Assembly (NCBI GenBank): GCA_025738555.1
Contig: JAOVFP010000011.1
Coordinates: forward strand, 1,984,001 to 2,048,000
Origin: Cyathus striatus
Taxonomy: Eukaryota; Basidiomycota; Agaricomycetes; Agaricales; Nidulariaceae
DNA length: 64,000 bases
Direction: 5' to 3'
Positions 44,756 to 59,429 of this stretch are shown one piece after another. Position numbers and translations under genes: made by a program. Numbering within the stretch: position 1 is the stretch's first letter; every line of letters starts with the position of its first letter. The notes under the pieces are model-generated. The model saw only the letters and a list, made by a program, of their open reading frames with translations, was not told where the DNA came from and ran no database searches.

Positions 44756-44950
44756 CCTTACATCGGACTTCCGGCCGGACCAGTGCTATACGCGGACAGG
44801 TGTCCGACCTCCTCCAAAACGCCATCCATACGCGGATTTTCCATCATACCTCGCCGCCGAAAATCTGCCATCCATACGCGGACTGTCCTCCGACCTAGGT
44901 CGAAAATGCTCGAAATATACGCGGATTGGTATCCGACCTCTATGGGCGCT
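44756..44950. repeat. Array of ATACGCGGA...TCCGACCT motifs
   Basis: (C/T)ATACGCGGA occurs four times (about 44787, 44829, 44872, 44918), alternating with TCCGACCT at about 44808, 44892 and 44933. This shares the vocabulary of 43138-43273. It is open in several frames but looks like non-coding repeat. Confidence 0.6.
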
Positions 44951-45129
44951 TTCGGGGGTCCTGATGTATGTGCTCCAAGTTTTCCCACTGTGTACACGTG
45001 TACATGGTGAAGGCCGGATATGACCGTGGGGAGACACGTCTTACATACACTCACAGTGTGGCAGTCAAGTGGCAGTGCAGGCAATGCGCTTTCTCCTTAC
45101 CTTTTCCTTACCAACGTACAACAAAGAGT

Positions 45130-45590
45130 CTCCAGTATCACAACTGCGCACGGCGTGTCGTTCCTTAGCACGTTAATATTCTTGGCAAGACCTTACGACG
45201 TATACCGAAACTAACGTCTAACATGCAATGCACCCACATAAACTCTTCCTCCTCTTCCTCCTCTTCTCAACCGCCTTTACATGATGAATTACATCTCGTC
45301 GCCACACTTCTACCGCCGAAACATAATCATCTCAGTTTCCAACTGGCACCGACCTCCAATACTTTTACAACTGACCTTGCTTGACTCATCATGGCTTCCA
45401 TTTGTCTGAGGAATCCGACGTGAGCATGTTAGTTCCGGAAACTCGTGCGCTTGGAGGACGAGGAATAGGGACATATCAGTGTGTTTCTTGTTATCTGAGA
45501 AATGAGTGGGCATCGATGAGCTATTTTTATCATTGTTATGATAGATATAGTACACCCTCGTGTGCGTTTTAATAACAGTATCGTCTCCGC
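45130..45590 (+). repeat. Dispersed module, copy 3 of 3
   Basis: Diverged copy of 40160-40590 (TTAGTTCCGGAA, GAGTGGGCA(T/C)(C/T)GATGAGCTATT, TGATAGATA). It lies about 140 bp from the 3' end of the helicase gene. Confidence 0.55.
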
Positions 45591-45734
45591 GATACAAATT
45601 TATTTCTAATATCTAATTAATGAGAGGTGGTTCTTAACGTAAAGGGTATAATATTATAAATACAGAATAATCAACCGAATGTTTGACTCTGTAAAATAAA
45701 TGAGTGACTTTGAATTGACCTAAAACGCAAAAGA

Positions 45735-49063
<3,329 letters not shown>

Positions 49064-49084
49064 GGGTGTAGTGGTTTGGAGTGA

Positions 49085-50825
49085 AGCGGCTAAAGCCTCG
49101 GTACATAATATAACAAACACTTGTGACTAGTCATCAAGAGTCACGACATGAATAAATGAAAGCGCCTGACTCATTCTAAGTAGCTTCTGACTTCCGAATC
49201 CGGATGTACTGTACCATGTCTATCCACAAGTCCTAGTGAGGTTCATTAAGAAGTGAGAATGGGGGAGAAAGTAACCTCATATTCAACAAGTGTCAAGTAC
49301 TGTACTTAATAGGTACAGAATAACTAACACGAGGCCAATTCTATGGTACAGGCAAATTGCCTGCTCTACAGGGATCGCCTGCAATGTGCTTGAGGTGGCA
49401 GCAAAGGTGGCAGTCGATTAGAATACATCACGAATCACGATGGCATATTGGCGCTCTCAGTGCGTTAGGTAAGCATATGTTTGGCTGCCAAGTGCGGTGT
49501 TCCACTTCCTCGTCTGCATACCCACTTCCTCAGCTACCATCCTCGAACTCAACTATACCCTCGCCTACGAATGAGACGAATATGAATCTATAATCCCCCC
49601 CACAAGGAAAGTTAGCAGGCGTATACATCAGCAACATCCGCAAAACCTTGAAATTACCGCTACCTGTTCACGACAGTCCACCGCCAACTCTTCGCAACTG
49701 AGAAGAAACCTGGTACTCGTGAAGAAGGCTAGCGAAAGAATGGAACATTAAAAAGTTGACGAGAACGTATGTGGCGCTTGGATTGGGGGAGATTGGGAGG
49801 GTTGTTACTGATGACGGGGATGGGGGGTGGGGAAGGGGATAATAGAGGAGAGGAGGGGATGGGAGAGGAGGTTAGGGAGTTGATTTTGAGTATGGTCTGT
49901 GTCTCTTTCATTCTTCCCTCCCCTTTTTTCCTTATGCTCACTTCGTTGGGAGTTAGAACAAAGAATCCTCCACGCACAATTCACATATCCAAGTACCATG
50001 TCCTTCTCCTATCCCCTAGACGGCACCGATAGGCCACGTGCAATGGGTATCTGGACCTGGTGTGCTAAAGCACAGAAAAGCATCCTACGGGCCCTAGCTC
50101 GAGCCTCAAACCACCACTACGCTGACTCCTTCCTCTCCCTACCGGTATCGTACACCACCACCCCAAACCCCTTTTAAGGCGTTGGGCGTTGGGCGTTGGG
50201 TGCGGGGAGTGGGGGTACAAAGCTGGATGCTGGACGGCCTTGGTTCGTGGAGTTCTGGCTGGGCATTAGTCGTCCTGTTGACCACGTTGGCAGGTGCATC
50301 ATGACCGGTTCGGGAGGGGTCGGGTATGTGTTGTGTTGAGACCACCAGTGCTGCTCGTTCCTATCGTCCCATGTGTCGTACTCGCTCTCGTGTTCCTCCT
50401 CTTTCTCTATCTTTTCTCTCCTTCGTCGCAACGTGGCGTAGGGTTGAGTGTACGCGCCCGAGGTGTGCGATGTCTAGGCGCTTTGGGCGTTGGGGGGTGA
50501 GGTGGGCGGTGAGGTAGGGGATTGGTGCGCTCTGCGTCATCCAGTATAATTCAGGCTGTGGTGTACAATGCTGGTGTTGGCGTCGTGCTGGCTTTCGGCT
50601 CCTCTCATTCGTCCTACACGATTAAGTGGGTTGGGTTGGGAGTGGGGGGCTTGGGGATGTGAAAGGCTCTGGCTCTCAATAACTTGCTCCGGTCTCCCAA
50701 CTTCGCTCTTATGCGCACTTTGGGCTTTCGTTGGGACCGTGTGCTATCGCCCCGATTGCGATGCCATTGTCCTTACCCTCCTTTCGCTTCTTTCGCTACC
50801 CTTATAACCTCGCTAACTCGTACCA
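49085..50825. other. Decayed, low-complexity region without a recognised gene
   Basis: Includes CT/GA-rich blocks (49790-49890, 50390-50450), a GCGTTGGGCGTTGGG repeat (50180-50200) and a small open frame at 49998-50177 (MSFSYPLDGTDRPRAMGIWT) that I do not recognise. A CAGGCAAATTGCCTGCTCTACAGG word at 49350 resembles one at 57190. Confidence 0.45.
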
Positions 50826-51360
50826 CAGAATGAAGACGACCTCGCGGCACAGCTCGTCGGGTTCCTGCAGCAGTTCCTAGAAGTGTTCGGGGAGCTAAAG
50901 GGCAAGAAGCTGTTCCTTTCTGGAGAAAGTGTACGTCCTTTCCTTTCCTTCCTCCTCGCACTTTTTAGCTTTAACTTACATCCGTTTTTCTTTGCACAGT
51001 ATCCGGGGATGTACGTCCCTTGTTCCCTTCTTCAAGTCGAGGGAGATGAACTGATGGTACTACGAATAGATATCGCGAATTATATGTACACACACCCTGG
51101 GACCCTCAATTTGAGTCTGCAGGGTATTTGGATGAGATGTAGTGCGGGAACAGAGTCCAGCTGTTCACTTCTTGCACAAGTACGAACGTTTGCTTTCAAG
51201 TACGTTCTCCACCACTTCCCTTCTTATCTTATCAATCTGGCTGGTACCTAGATGACAGAGCCCTCAGCCGCGAAATGCAACTGTACGAATTACGTCTCTA
51301 TACACGCTACGTTCCCGCCTAAAGGGCCGTTGGGTCTGGGTCGATGGGCTTATGTGTTGT
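50826..51360 (+). pseudogene. Serine carboxypeptidase (S10) fragment
   Basis: S10 enzymes remove C-terminal residues from peptides in vacuole or secretory pathway. Seen: NEDDLAAQLVGFLQQFLEVF; the catalytic-serine block LFLSGES then, after an intron, YPGMYVP (family GESYAG.YVP); IANYMYTHPGTLNLSLQGIW; EQSPAVHFLHKYERL; and a TNYV--HATFPPKGPL block near 51290-51330. The blocks are in family order but in different frames with internal stops. The N-terminal half and the catalytic Asp and His regions are absent, so it is a remnant. Confidence 0.7.
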
Positions 51361-51527
51361 GTGCTGATGCATTTGTGCACTAGTCGGGGCAAGCTGCTCT
51401 TGTTGGCGTCATCACGCCTTCGCTCCTGTGTGCTTTGGGCTTAGTGCATTCGCGGAACTGCGAGTGTGGCTGCGGATCAATGGCTTCTGCGCCTGGCCGC
51501 CCGCATTGTGCGTTGTCTGCGGGAGGG
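51361..51527. other. Spacer before the third inverted-repeat element
   Basis: No homology was recognised beyond the carboxypeptidase remnant. Confidence 0.4.
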
Positions 51528-51765
51528 ACGAAAACTAACACCATACACGGTGTAAATTTCAGTTCGCGGATACAAAAAGCACTGGAAGAATGAACAGCCG
51601 CGTCAAAATTTATACCGTGTAGTTTTCGAACTAGAATAAATAAGTGTTTCTTTAATTATGTAACCAGATTATGTAACCAGACTTAACACATAACAGGTTT
51701 ATAATAATTTAAAAAAATGTAGTCCGGTACGAGGTAAAAGTTGTTACAAACGTGATGTTTACAAA

Positions 51766-51850
51766 GGCACATAGCCTAGCGGTAAGTGATTCAGATAGAT
51801 ATGTTCCTTTGTTCAATGGGTAGGGGTTTGATTCTCCCGGGGTACATTTT
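51766..51850 (+). tRNA. tRNA-like sequence with A and B boxes and a T-run
   Basis: TAGCCTAGCGGTAAG fits an A box and GGTTTGATTCT a weakened B box about 50 nt later, followed by a run of nine T (possible RNA polymerase III stop). No seven-pair acceptor stem forms around it, so it may be a pseudo-tRNA or SINE head within the inverted-repeat element. Confidence 0.3.
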
Positions 51851-51859
51851 TTTTTAATG

Positions 51860-53540
51860 TCTCTATTTTAAGAGTTGTATCCACTCATGTGAACATTGTG
51901 GCATGCCACGAACGCTCTCAGGAGACCGGTGCCGATTCATCCTGGAAGCACCTTAACGAGGAACTTGCGACTTTCGAACTCCCCGTCTCATCTAAGAGAC
52001 TTTTCTTCATTTCATGAGGGTTCTCGACTTCAGTTAGCGCCATGTTGGTGTCAGGTTATTCATGAGGAAGGCGAGAATGGTGTTGGAATCCAAGCCACCA
52101 CATTCACCCCACACCAGTGACATCTCTACACCTCTACCAACGTCTCTCCTCTTCATCGTCACCAAACACGATATACCTAGCCTCGTCATCTGGAATGGAG
52201 AATTTCCTCCTACAAGTAATGGGTCACGAAGGCGTCGCAGAGCCCAGGAACATATTCACTGGCTGTCTATGTTTCTGTTCTTGTAACACAGAAGAGGAGT
52301 ACGGGTTCATAGTGACACAGGAGTGCGATGGACACATCTCGTCAGGACCTTGTGTACATGCTGGTTATACTCCACTTTGGACGTTGGTCGTGCCGCCAGT
52401 TCTGCTGGGACTAAGACTCGGTTGATGCATTGAGGATTCGGGTTGGGACTGTGCCCTGTGTTGTGCTGAGACCTCCCTTTTCTCGTTGTCTATCCTGTCT
52501 AACTGCAGTCAACATTCGGTCAACATCGCAGTATTTCGTGGGATTTCAACGGCGTTCAATGGCAACATGACAGGATTGCGCTGGTTGGTTGGTGTGTGGT
52601 CGACTAGGGGCTCAGAAAGGATAGGTTTTGCAGATACGTACGTGCCAATACCCTCAATAGGTATCGCTTCGTCTTGCTAACACATATTTCTTAGGACGCA
52701 CTGCTCTATTCGTACATGAATTTGCTTGGAGCCTACCAGATCTTCGACTCCTAGTTCTCACCAACGCAAAACATCGAACGATATATGGGTACAGAAGGGT
52801 TGTCCGTGGGGAGTCCGGGACAGGGAGGTTGAACTTTCACCTCGAAGCCTTAACCAAGATGCTTGTGCTGAACGGGCTGCATCGTTTCCCCACCTACACG
52901 ACACCAAGAGTCATGCTCAGCTATCTAACCCCGCCTCGGAGTCCAACCACGATCATACACTCAAGGTCTCAATCCCTAGCTCTACATCGTCTTGCTTGGA
53001 CAACGCCGCATGCGTAACGCTGGTCTTGGTGCTGGAGGGGGCGGAGCGTTGCTGGCTTGAGAGGATGGTGGTCTCAGTGTATATGGAGGGGAGAATGGAA
53101 GGTAGCTTTGTATGTTTGATTTGTAGGTGTGGTTTTTTTTTGTTTTCCTATGAGCTGTCTTTTTTCGCTTCGTTGTCATTGCTCTCCACTCATTAGAGCA
53201 TATTGTATTTGTTTCGAATGAAATTGTCATTCCTTTATTGCGATGGCTTGGATTGGCATCGTTCTTCAAACATGATCATGTCGACATTCCCATATCATTG
53301 AATTTCATGAAAACACCTCATGTCGGATCTCTCTGAGTTCCAAAACTATAATCATGTTCGATTGTGATAACTGAAACACGATATTACTACTGACTCATTT
53401 CAGCTATTCCAAGCGCAAGAATACTACACATGTGCAGCTCTGTATCGCCTCCTCAACTTTGAATTCAAACACTATACTTATGAATATATGGCAACATAAT
53501 ATTGTTGAAGATAGATAGAAAGTAATACCATGTACTTTAC
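51860..53540. other. Interior of the third inverted-repeat element, no gene recognised
   Basis: Plus-strand ORFs of 60-150 codons occur (52117-52425, 52726-53196) but show no domain and no supporting splice structure. Confidence 0.4.
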
Positions 53541-53541
53541 A

Positions 53542-54332
53542 TCAAATTAATACATCCATTGGAATGAGATCTCCCTTCTCATCCCTTAAAGTGTACTTCT
53601 CATCACTTAGGTCTATGACATATGTGATCATATTGCGAGGAATAGGCCATGCCATTGGTAAGCCTTTTATATACTGGATACCTTCAACTTCAAGTATTTT
53701 TGATAGTGAGACCTTGCCTTCCTTGAAGCCAGTAGTCTCAACGTCATCGTCAAGCCAAGTTGTAGGGGAAATCGAGCTCAAAGGGTCAATATCGGGCTCG
53801 ATATCCATAGGCTCTTCAACTAATATAGTTCAAGAATCAGCACGTAACCGACGTAACGACAACTCACCTTCTTCCTCTGAGTCCGTGTCCTGTATTTCGA
53901 TAACTTCACAACCGTTCTCCTGAATGATATGTGTTCGAACATCAGCCGGCCTAGTAGAATCAGGAGGGGAACCACAGAGGTCAATGATGTCATTATCTTC
54001 AACCTTGATTCGATGCGTAAAATCAATGGACTCCTGCTTTACGCGTGCGTGTGAAGCTACATCAGGCACAGCTGATGCAGGTACATTTGATGGGAAAGTT
54101 GCATCATCACCCCGCTGTCTGATGAATTCCCGAAGGTGAGTTATGTCGACCCAATCATTTGTGAGGAACGCTTCAGGGTGATTAACCACAAAATCCTTCG
54201 ATAATACCTAAGTAAATGTACTCAAGCTTTTTCTTGGAAGATACAACTCATAACACTTACTTGGTCATGAAATTCACGTATGATGTCCTCAGAAACAGAG
54301 GCCAGAAAGGTGTTGTCGCGTTCAAATTGCAT
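53542..54332 (-). CDS. Intact 229-aa acidic protein of unknown function
   Basis: Exons 54332-54261, 54207-53868 and 53819-53542 join in phase (690 nt) through introns with GTAAGT-TTAG and GTGAGT-TTAG ends. The protein starts MQFERDNTFLASVSEDIIRE, has an acidic middle (residues about 85-145, with RIKVEDNDIIDLCG, then VIEIQDTDSEEE, like SUMO-interacting or acidic segments) and ends with WLDDDVETTGFKEGKV, LEVEGIQYIKGLPMAWPIPR and YVIDLSDEKYTLRDEKGDL. From memory this C-terminal pattern is widespread as a multi-copy family in Agaricomycetes, often followed by a Cys-rich segment that is absent here. It lies in a transposon-like element and may be its cargo or an accessory protein. Nuclear location is only a guess from composition. 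Confidence 0.65.
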
Positions 54333-54572
54333 TTTAGAAGACGTAGCTTAAAGTAGAATGATGGTGAAAGCGGGAAAGCGTTGGGGAAGCATCATCGTAC
54401 GTCGTCCTCGAAATTTTCATGTTTGTTTCTCATTATTTACCATATTTCATTATTTGCCTACACATTTTTAATTAAGTGTTATCTATGTAATCTTTTAAAT
54501 ACCGTGGGAAATTATATCTTGAGCTACACGGTGTAAAGTGAAATTTACACCGTGTATGGTGTTAGTTTTCGT

Positions 54573-55508
54573 ACCTACCCCATAGAACACTAGATTCAAG
54601 CTGGTGATGTAGATCCGATCACTATATCATATGGTGGATAATCGCAGAAGTCGTTGTAGAAATAGTAGAAGCAATATTTAAGCATCGGATGCAGTGGTCT
54701 CCCCACGAAGTGGCCCTGGAACCTGGCCCTGACTCTGATTGACCCACGCTGCCATCAATATTGTTGAAGGTACAGGCACACGGCAACTCCGCGCGCCATA
54801 CCGAGGTCGCTGACTGAGCATGCCGCAGGCAGCTCTGAGGATGAACGCGATAGAACATTGCCTCTATCGCACTCTCCGATATTCACTATAAAATACAAGT
54901 ATACATTATTAAAATAGTAGGTAACATTACATTCGTAGTATACATTGTAGAAAGGTATATAAGCCCCTCCAGCTTGGGTGTAGACTACCGATCAATTCAT
55001 TCGTATCACACATTCCCCTGTCTGCTCAATCAATATGGACGCGGATGTGTCAAGGGGTCTACCACCTGGGCTCCAACTGAGACTTTGTATCTATCCTACC
55101 AGCAACTCTTCTCAGAATATACGTACGTTCTGAACATATGCTTATCTCTCGCTACGGATGCTATTCCCTGGTAACATGACAATGATAAGTACATAACAGT
55201 TTAATTTACGGAGGAAAACGACAATTAAGCTAGAACCCTTTTTTGAAGGGTCTGACAACGGGACTATTCTTGGATGGCTCCGCTCCTGATGCGTAAGTAG
55301 GCATTGTTTCATCTCTCAGGCTTACTGATGTGCTATATATACCGCTTACGTTGGTCATTTCCACTATAGGTAAACGGTGTAGTGGGTAGAGGCGCGCATT
55401 CCTCAATGCGTACGTGATGATAAGGGGATGTCCGATGAAGGATCTTCTAGTCCTTCGGGTTTCGCACCCTCCCGAAACTCTTAAACAGGTTCGCACTTCA
55501 TATCACTG
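54573..55508. other. No gene resolved
   Basis: Upstream of the DUF6533 gene. A short frame at 55035 (MDADVSRGLPPGLQ) could be an alternative first exon, but no clean splice to 55600 was found. Confidence 0.4.
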
Positions 55509-56794
55509 ATGTTTCTTCCTTCCCCCCGTTTACTTATTGCTGACTGTGAGGACATGTATGGATGTCGGTGCAGGACATCCCCTTTTATATATCCTCCATT
55601 CGCACTCGCAATTACTCGTCCTGTACGTCTTGTTTCAGACTTGCTTACTCCTGAACATGTGATTAACGTATTCACTCCGACAGTGGCAGCACTAGTCGTT
55701 TTGACTTGGGAGTGGGTCTCAGCATTCCCTCATGAACTGGAATGGATATGGACGTGCGTATACTGTTTCCTTCTTCGTACCTCACAAAATTAAATGCTGT
55801 TTCCTCTAGACGACCTATAACTGTTGTTAAATGTATTTATATATATGCTCGATACGTCGGGTTGGTAGTGCAGATGTATGTTGCACCGTTTATTCTACTT
55901 CAGTCCGCATTTTACATTGGACATTCTCAGAGTGAACTGCTTTTACCTCTTCGAGCTGTTTTCGACAGTCCCCACACCTGAACATGCTTGCAGAGCATGG
56001 TATATTGTCTTAATGTCTATAGGGTTATCCCTGCTTCTGGCAATTGATTTTATTCTTATGCTTAGAGGTGCGCAGTTCTCCTTCTATAGTCATTAATATT
56101 CATGTCCATCTCTCAATAAAAGTGTACGCATTGTACAATAAATCGACAACAGTTGCGATCGTCATGGGGACTTTAGGTATATGTCAGATCATTCTAGAAA
56201 TTTTAGGCATTGTGCGTTCAATGCCTCATATACCATTCGATCCCATATGCAACTTAATGGATGAACCGCAAGAATTATACTATTTCGTGTTTGTTCATTA
56301 TCTAAAGACTATAATCTGAAGCAATAGCTCATTTTTTCTATGCAGCGCACTGGAGGGTCTCATCCAGTTGGTTATATGGACTATGATGTTCAGGCGGCGC
56401 GTGGTGTTAGGTTCAAGAAGCATTGGCAGAATCCCATTGGTGGAACTGCTTGTCAGGGATGGAACATGTGTTGCAGTTGTGACCTGTGGTAAGCTTTCCT
56501 CATGTGTTCTCTCCATTCGATCTGATCCTCACTCTTTTAAGCCATTTGCTTTTATAACCTGCCACGCACTTTACATACAGAGACGGCCGGGGTACATCTC
56601 ATATTCGTTTGGCCAATTACATTCTTCTCTGGAGCTGTATGCGCTCAATTTTCATATTATGCATAGTGCTTAACAATCACATCTAGGCATGTAGACTTGT
56701 GATGAACATGCATTGTTCTGAACTACGGCCTCATCCCACATCCACCGAGATCATTCTTACTTCTGTATTTGGGATTACAGTTGATGACCTGTAG
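55509..56794 (+). CDS. DUF6533-type multipass membrane protein, seven exons, 306 aa
   Basis: Exons 55509-55753, 55810-55875, 55931-56067, 56123-56288, 56346-56488, 56581-56636 and 56687-56794 join in phase without a stop; introns are 50-92 nt, GT-AG. The N-terminal part holds VAALVVLTWEWVSAFPHELEWIW and KCIYIYARYVGLVVQ, the hallmark of the basidiomycete DUF6533 family. Further membrane segments: YIVLMSIGLSLLLAIDFILM, then the VYALYNKS loop, VAIVMGTLGICQIILEILGIV, FVALEGLIQLVIWTMMF and GVHLIFVWPITFFSGA, followed by the family's ACRLVMNM tail motif. The start is uncertain: the first ATG of the open frame was taken, but an upstream exon is possible. Function is unknown; the seven-helix layout suggests a receptor-like role. 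Confidence 0.8.
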
Positions 56795-57170
56795 TTGTAA
56801 TAATTAAGCGTCATAATCCACACATATTTCTTTGCATTAATGATTTCTTTGAACTTAGGCTTCAGGGGTCAATATGAACATATTCCAGTAAAATTAGGCA
56901 TGAGCGTGATTATATATCTTATATTCACACTCACACTCAAGTTACTGGAAATATTCGTGAGCGTGAAATGAGAGTGCGTGTCGTAGTCCGTTGCTTCGCA
57001 GCTCATATTATAGTGCCTGAGGTATCTTTTATAGTGTTCGAGGTTCGAGAGCTGCGCGGATTGGGTCCGATGGTGAGAGCGTTGAGGTGTATTCCAGAGA
57101 AAGGTTGAACGGCAGACGTGTTGACGCGTTTGATGGAAAGATCACGTGATGATACGCGAACGCGTCAGAT
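56795..57170. other. Spacer, no gene recognised
   Basis: Short downstream region of the DUF6533 gene; contains a TTCACACTCACACTCAAGTT stretch. Confidence 0.4.
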
Positions 57171-58594
57171 TGCCAATTCTACAGTGCAGGCAAAAGGCCT
57201 GCTCTACACGGCATCACTGATTTTATTTATTACAAAGCGAAGATATTTAATGAAAATTTAACATGCAACGTACGTCGCTTAGCGATGCACGTTAAAGGGC
57301 AAGCTTGACCCTAGTTTTTAGTTCTATTCCTTTTGTACATACTAAATTAACTTGTTGCACCATATTTTAACTGCCACTATTCCAGCTTGAATTTTGTTTG
57401 AACAGAATTTAATTAGTATACTCAATTTTTTTTTAGCCTGGTACTTAATGGAATAGTAGAGTGCCGCTTGCTTTTCGTGTACGCTGTATATTACGGGCAC
57501 GAAAAATAAACTCCAACATATACAAGGCATGTGTGCCTGTGGGGAATTGAACCCCTACTTGATTTCCTGCATGAGGCATTAAAGCGTGGTATCTGCTTAC
57601 CAATGGTGCTACTGATTTTGTGTATAACAAAGCAAATGCTTATGTCTTGAGGAAAAGTTTATATTTTTACTTGAAAAAAGATGGGTTGGTATCTACATAA
57701 TGGAACAGCAGAGCATGGAACATTCGACCCACTACCTCTTGCTTCTCGGCATATATTATCATGGGCGCGAAAAGAAGACTTCAGTTAGAAGTTACGCACT
57801 TGTGGGGAATTGAACCCCTATTCTATTCCACGGAGTCTATTGTAGAGCAGGCATTCTGCCTGCATGGTAAAAATGCGATTTTCATCTCCGTTACCTCACT
57901 CCTTACACATTGTCGTTTACCTCGTGTCGCTTACATACATAAATGTCGTACATATGCTTCGAGAATATCAGCTTCGCATTCCCCCCTTTTCTCTCTCTCT
58001 CGCGAGCTCACTGGATCTGAAGGGTCGGACGGATGTGCCGCCCACTCGCACAATTCTTTGTCGAGAGGATACCCCCAAGCAAATATCCTCCTCCACACTA
58101 TCAAGATGTGAACTGTGATATCCGCTTTACCAGTGGTGCCGCTGATTTTGTTCATAATAAAGAGCAGATATCTACTACAAATATTCATGTCAACACATAG
58201 ATGTACGCCTGGGGAATTTATTTCTGCACGAGGCTCTCAATGCATGGTATCCTCTTTACAAATGGCATCACTGATTTTTTTCTATAATAAAGCTAAGATA
58301 TCCTTTTCAGTGTACATGTTCAGGGGCACAAAAGAAATAGAGTTCAAAGGGAATAGCATGGCACCTGTGAGGTTTTGAACCCCTACTTCATTTCGTGCAC
58401 GAGACTATCGAAGTGTGGTATCATCTTTACCAGTGGCGCTACTGATTTGGTTTATAATAAAGCAAAGATATCTAGTGAAAGAGGGCACATTTCAATCTTT
58501 AGCCTGGTACTTAATGGGATACTAGCAGAGAGTAGTAGAACGTTTTAAGTATATTACGGGCCCGAAAAAGAAATAGAACACCTAGAAAGGCACG

Positions 58595-58673
58595 TACGCC
58601 TGTGGGGAATTGAACCCCTACTTGATTTCGGCACGAGGCTGTCGAAGTGTGGTATCCGGTTTACCAACAGCGC
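58595..58673 (-). tRNA. tRNA-like unit, representative of cluster 3
   Basis: Minus strand: GCGCTGTTGGTAAACCGGAT, ACCACACTTCGACAGCC, then AAGTAGGGGTTCAATTCCCC and ACAGGCGTA. D-stem TGGT/ACCA and a B-box GGTTCAATTCC are present. The acceptor half pairs only in part (GCGCTGT against ACAGGCGT with one extra G). The 58359-58440 unit offers a perfect ACTTC/GAAGT anticodon stem. Isotype not assignable. Confidence 0.35.
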
Positions 58674-59282
58674 AGCTGATTTTGTAACATCTAATGAAAA
58701 GAAAATATAATTTCAGTCGAATTTTTGTTTCAGCATGGTACTACTGTACATTATTACGGGAACGAAAAACAAATTTAATTCTTACGGGACATGTACGCCG
58801 GTGGGGACCTGAACCCCTACTTGATCCTCCGATCGTGAAGTTATCGAAGTGCGGTATCTGGTGTACCAACGGCGCCGTTGATTTTTATAATTAAGCGTAC
58901 TGTATCTACCAAAAAAATGATTTGATCAACTTCCGGATGAATTGAACCCCTGATTGATCTTATGCACGGAGGCTATCAATGCATGGCATCCACTTTACCA
59001 ATGGCGCCGTTGATTTGGTTTATAATAAGGTGTAGATAATTACTAAAAATTAGAATATTGGATGTAATAAGTCGATGGGGACTTGCACTCAAACCCTGCC
59101 GCTTGCCAGCAAGCTTAACGATGGTTAAGTTATTTTCATAGCATTTATATTCCATGTCACGTATAATGCCGTTAATTATTTAGATTACTGAAGTACTGTA
59201 AGATAATAAAAAGGCCAATGATGCTGCAGGATCAAGGTACTTATTAAGTTAGTTTCTATGCGTCGAGATAAAAGACAATAAA

Positions 59283-59365
59283 TGGAGTCGAACCCCTGCC
59301 GCTTGCTAACACACCAATTTCTTATATATGGAAGGCAAGCATGATAACCACTTCACCATCGGCGT
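59283..59365 (-). pseudogene. tRNA-Gly(TCC)-like with intron, 3' acceptor lost
   Basis: Minus strand: ACGCCGATGGTGAAGTGGTT, ATCATG, anticodon stem CTTGC/GCAAG around CTTCCA with an insert, variable loop CGGC and T-arm AGGGGTTCGACTCC. The 3' acceptor half TCGGCGT, intact in the 37.5-kb copy, is replaced by unrelated sequence. The D-arm is intact here. Confidence 0.5.
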
Positions 59366-59429
59366 GTTCTAAAAAACTAATAAGACAGTGAGAAGACACG
59401 TCTAGTGAGTGGCAGTGCAGTGACGCGCC

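Larger units (their letters stand above)
51528..54572 (-). mobile_element. 3.0-kb element with 34-bp perfect inverted repeats, carrying one gene
   Basis: The left end is ACGAAAACTAACACCATACA followed by CGGTGTAAATTTCA, and the right end (54539-54572) is its exact reverse complement. Just inside each end is a second, inverted copy of the TACACGGTGTA/TACCGTGTA box (51612-51625 and 54530-54542), so each terminus is itself a hairpin. Beyond the perfect part, GGGAGGG (left) and the complement of ACCTACCCC (right) remain similar, so the true ends may be 7-8 bp further out. The interior holds an intact three-exon minus-strand gene (53542-54332) and about 1.7 kb without recognised genes. No transposase motif was seen. 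Confidence 0.7.
57171..59370 (-). repeat. Array of tRNA-like units, cluster 3 (largest)
   Basis: Minus-strand tRNA-like units at about 57532-57609, 58204-58269, 58359-58440, 58595-58673, 58794-58876 and 58931-59007, partial ones near 57186, 57793 and 58095, ending with tRNA-Gly-like units at about 59078-59170 and 59283-59365. Spacing is 140-250 bp. Spacers repeat GATTTTGTTTATAATAAAGC, AGATATCTA(A/G)TGAAAA, TAGCCTGGTACTTAATGG and ATTACGGG(C/A)(A/C)CGAAAAA. No ORF explains the conservation. Confidence 0.75.

Noticed and set aside
49729..50177. Possible gene with frame MSFSYPLDGTDRP and neighbours
   Set aside because: No domain recognised and no consistent exon joins; surrounding DNA is compositionally biased. 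Kept only as a note in the spacer entry.
52726..53196. 156-codon plus-strand frame inside the third inverted-repeat element
   Set aside because: Contains a shift from Ser/His-rich to hydrophobic reading, has no known motif and is antisense to the repeat context; likely chance.
55340..55500. A tRNA gene in the 55.4-kb region (GTGTAGTGGGTAGAGG word)
   Set aside because: An A-box-like word is present but no B box or stems follow at the right distance.
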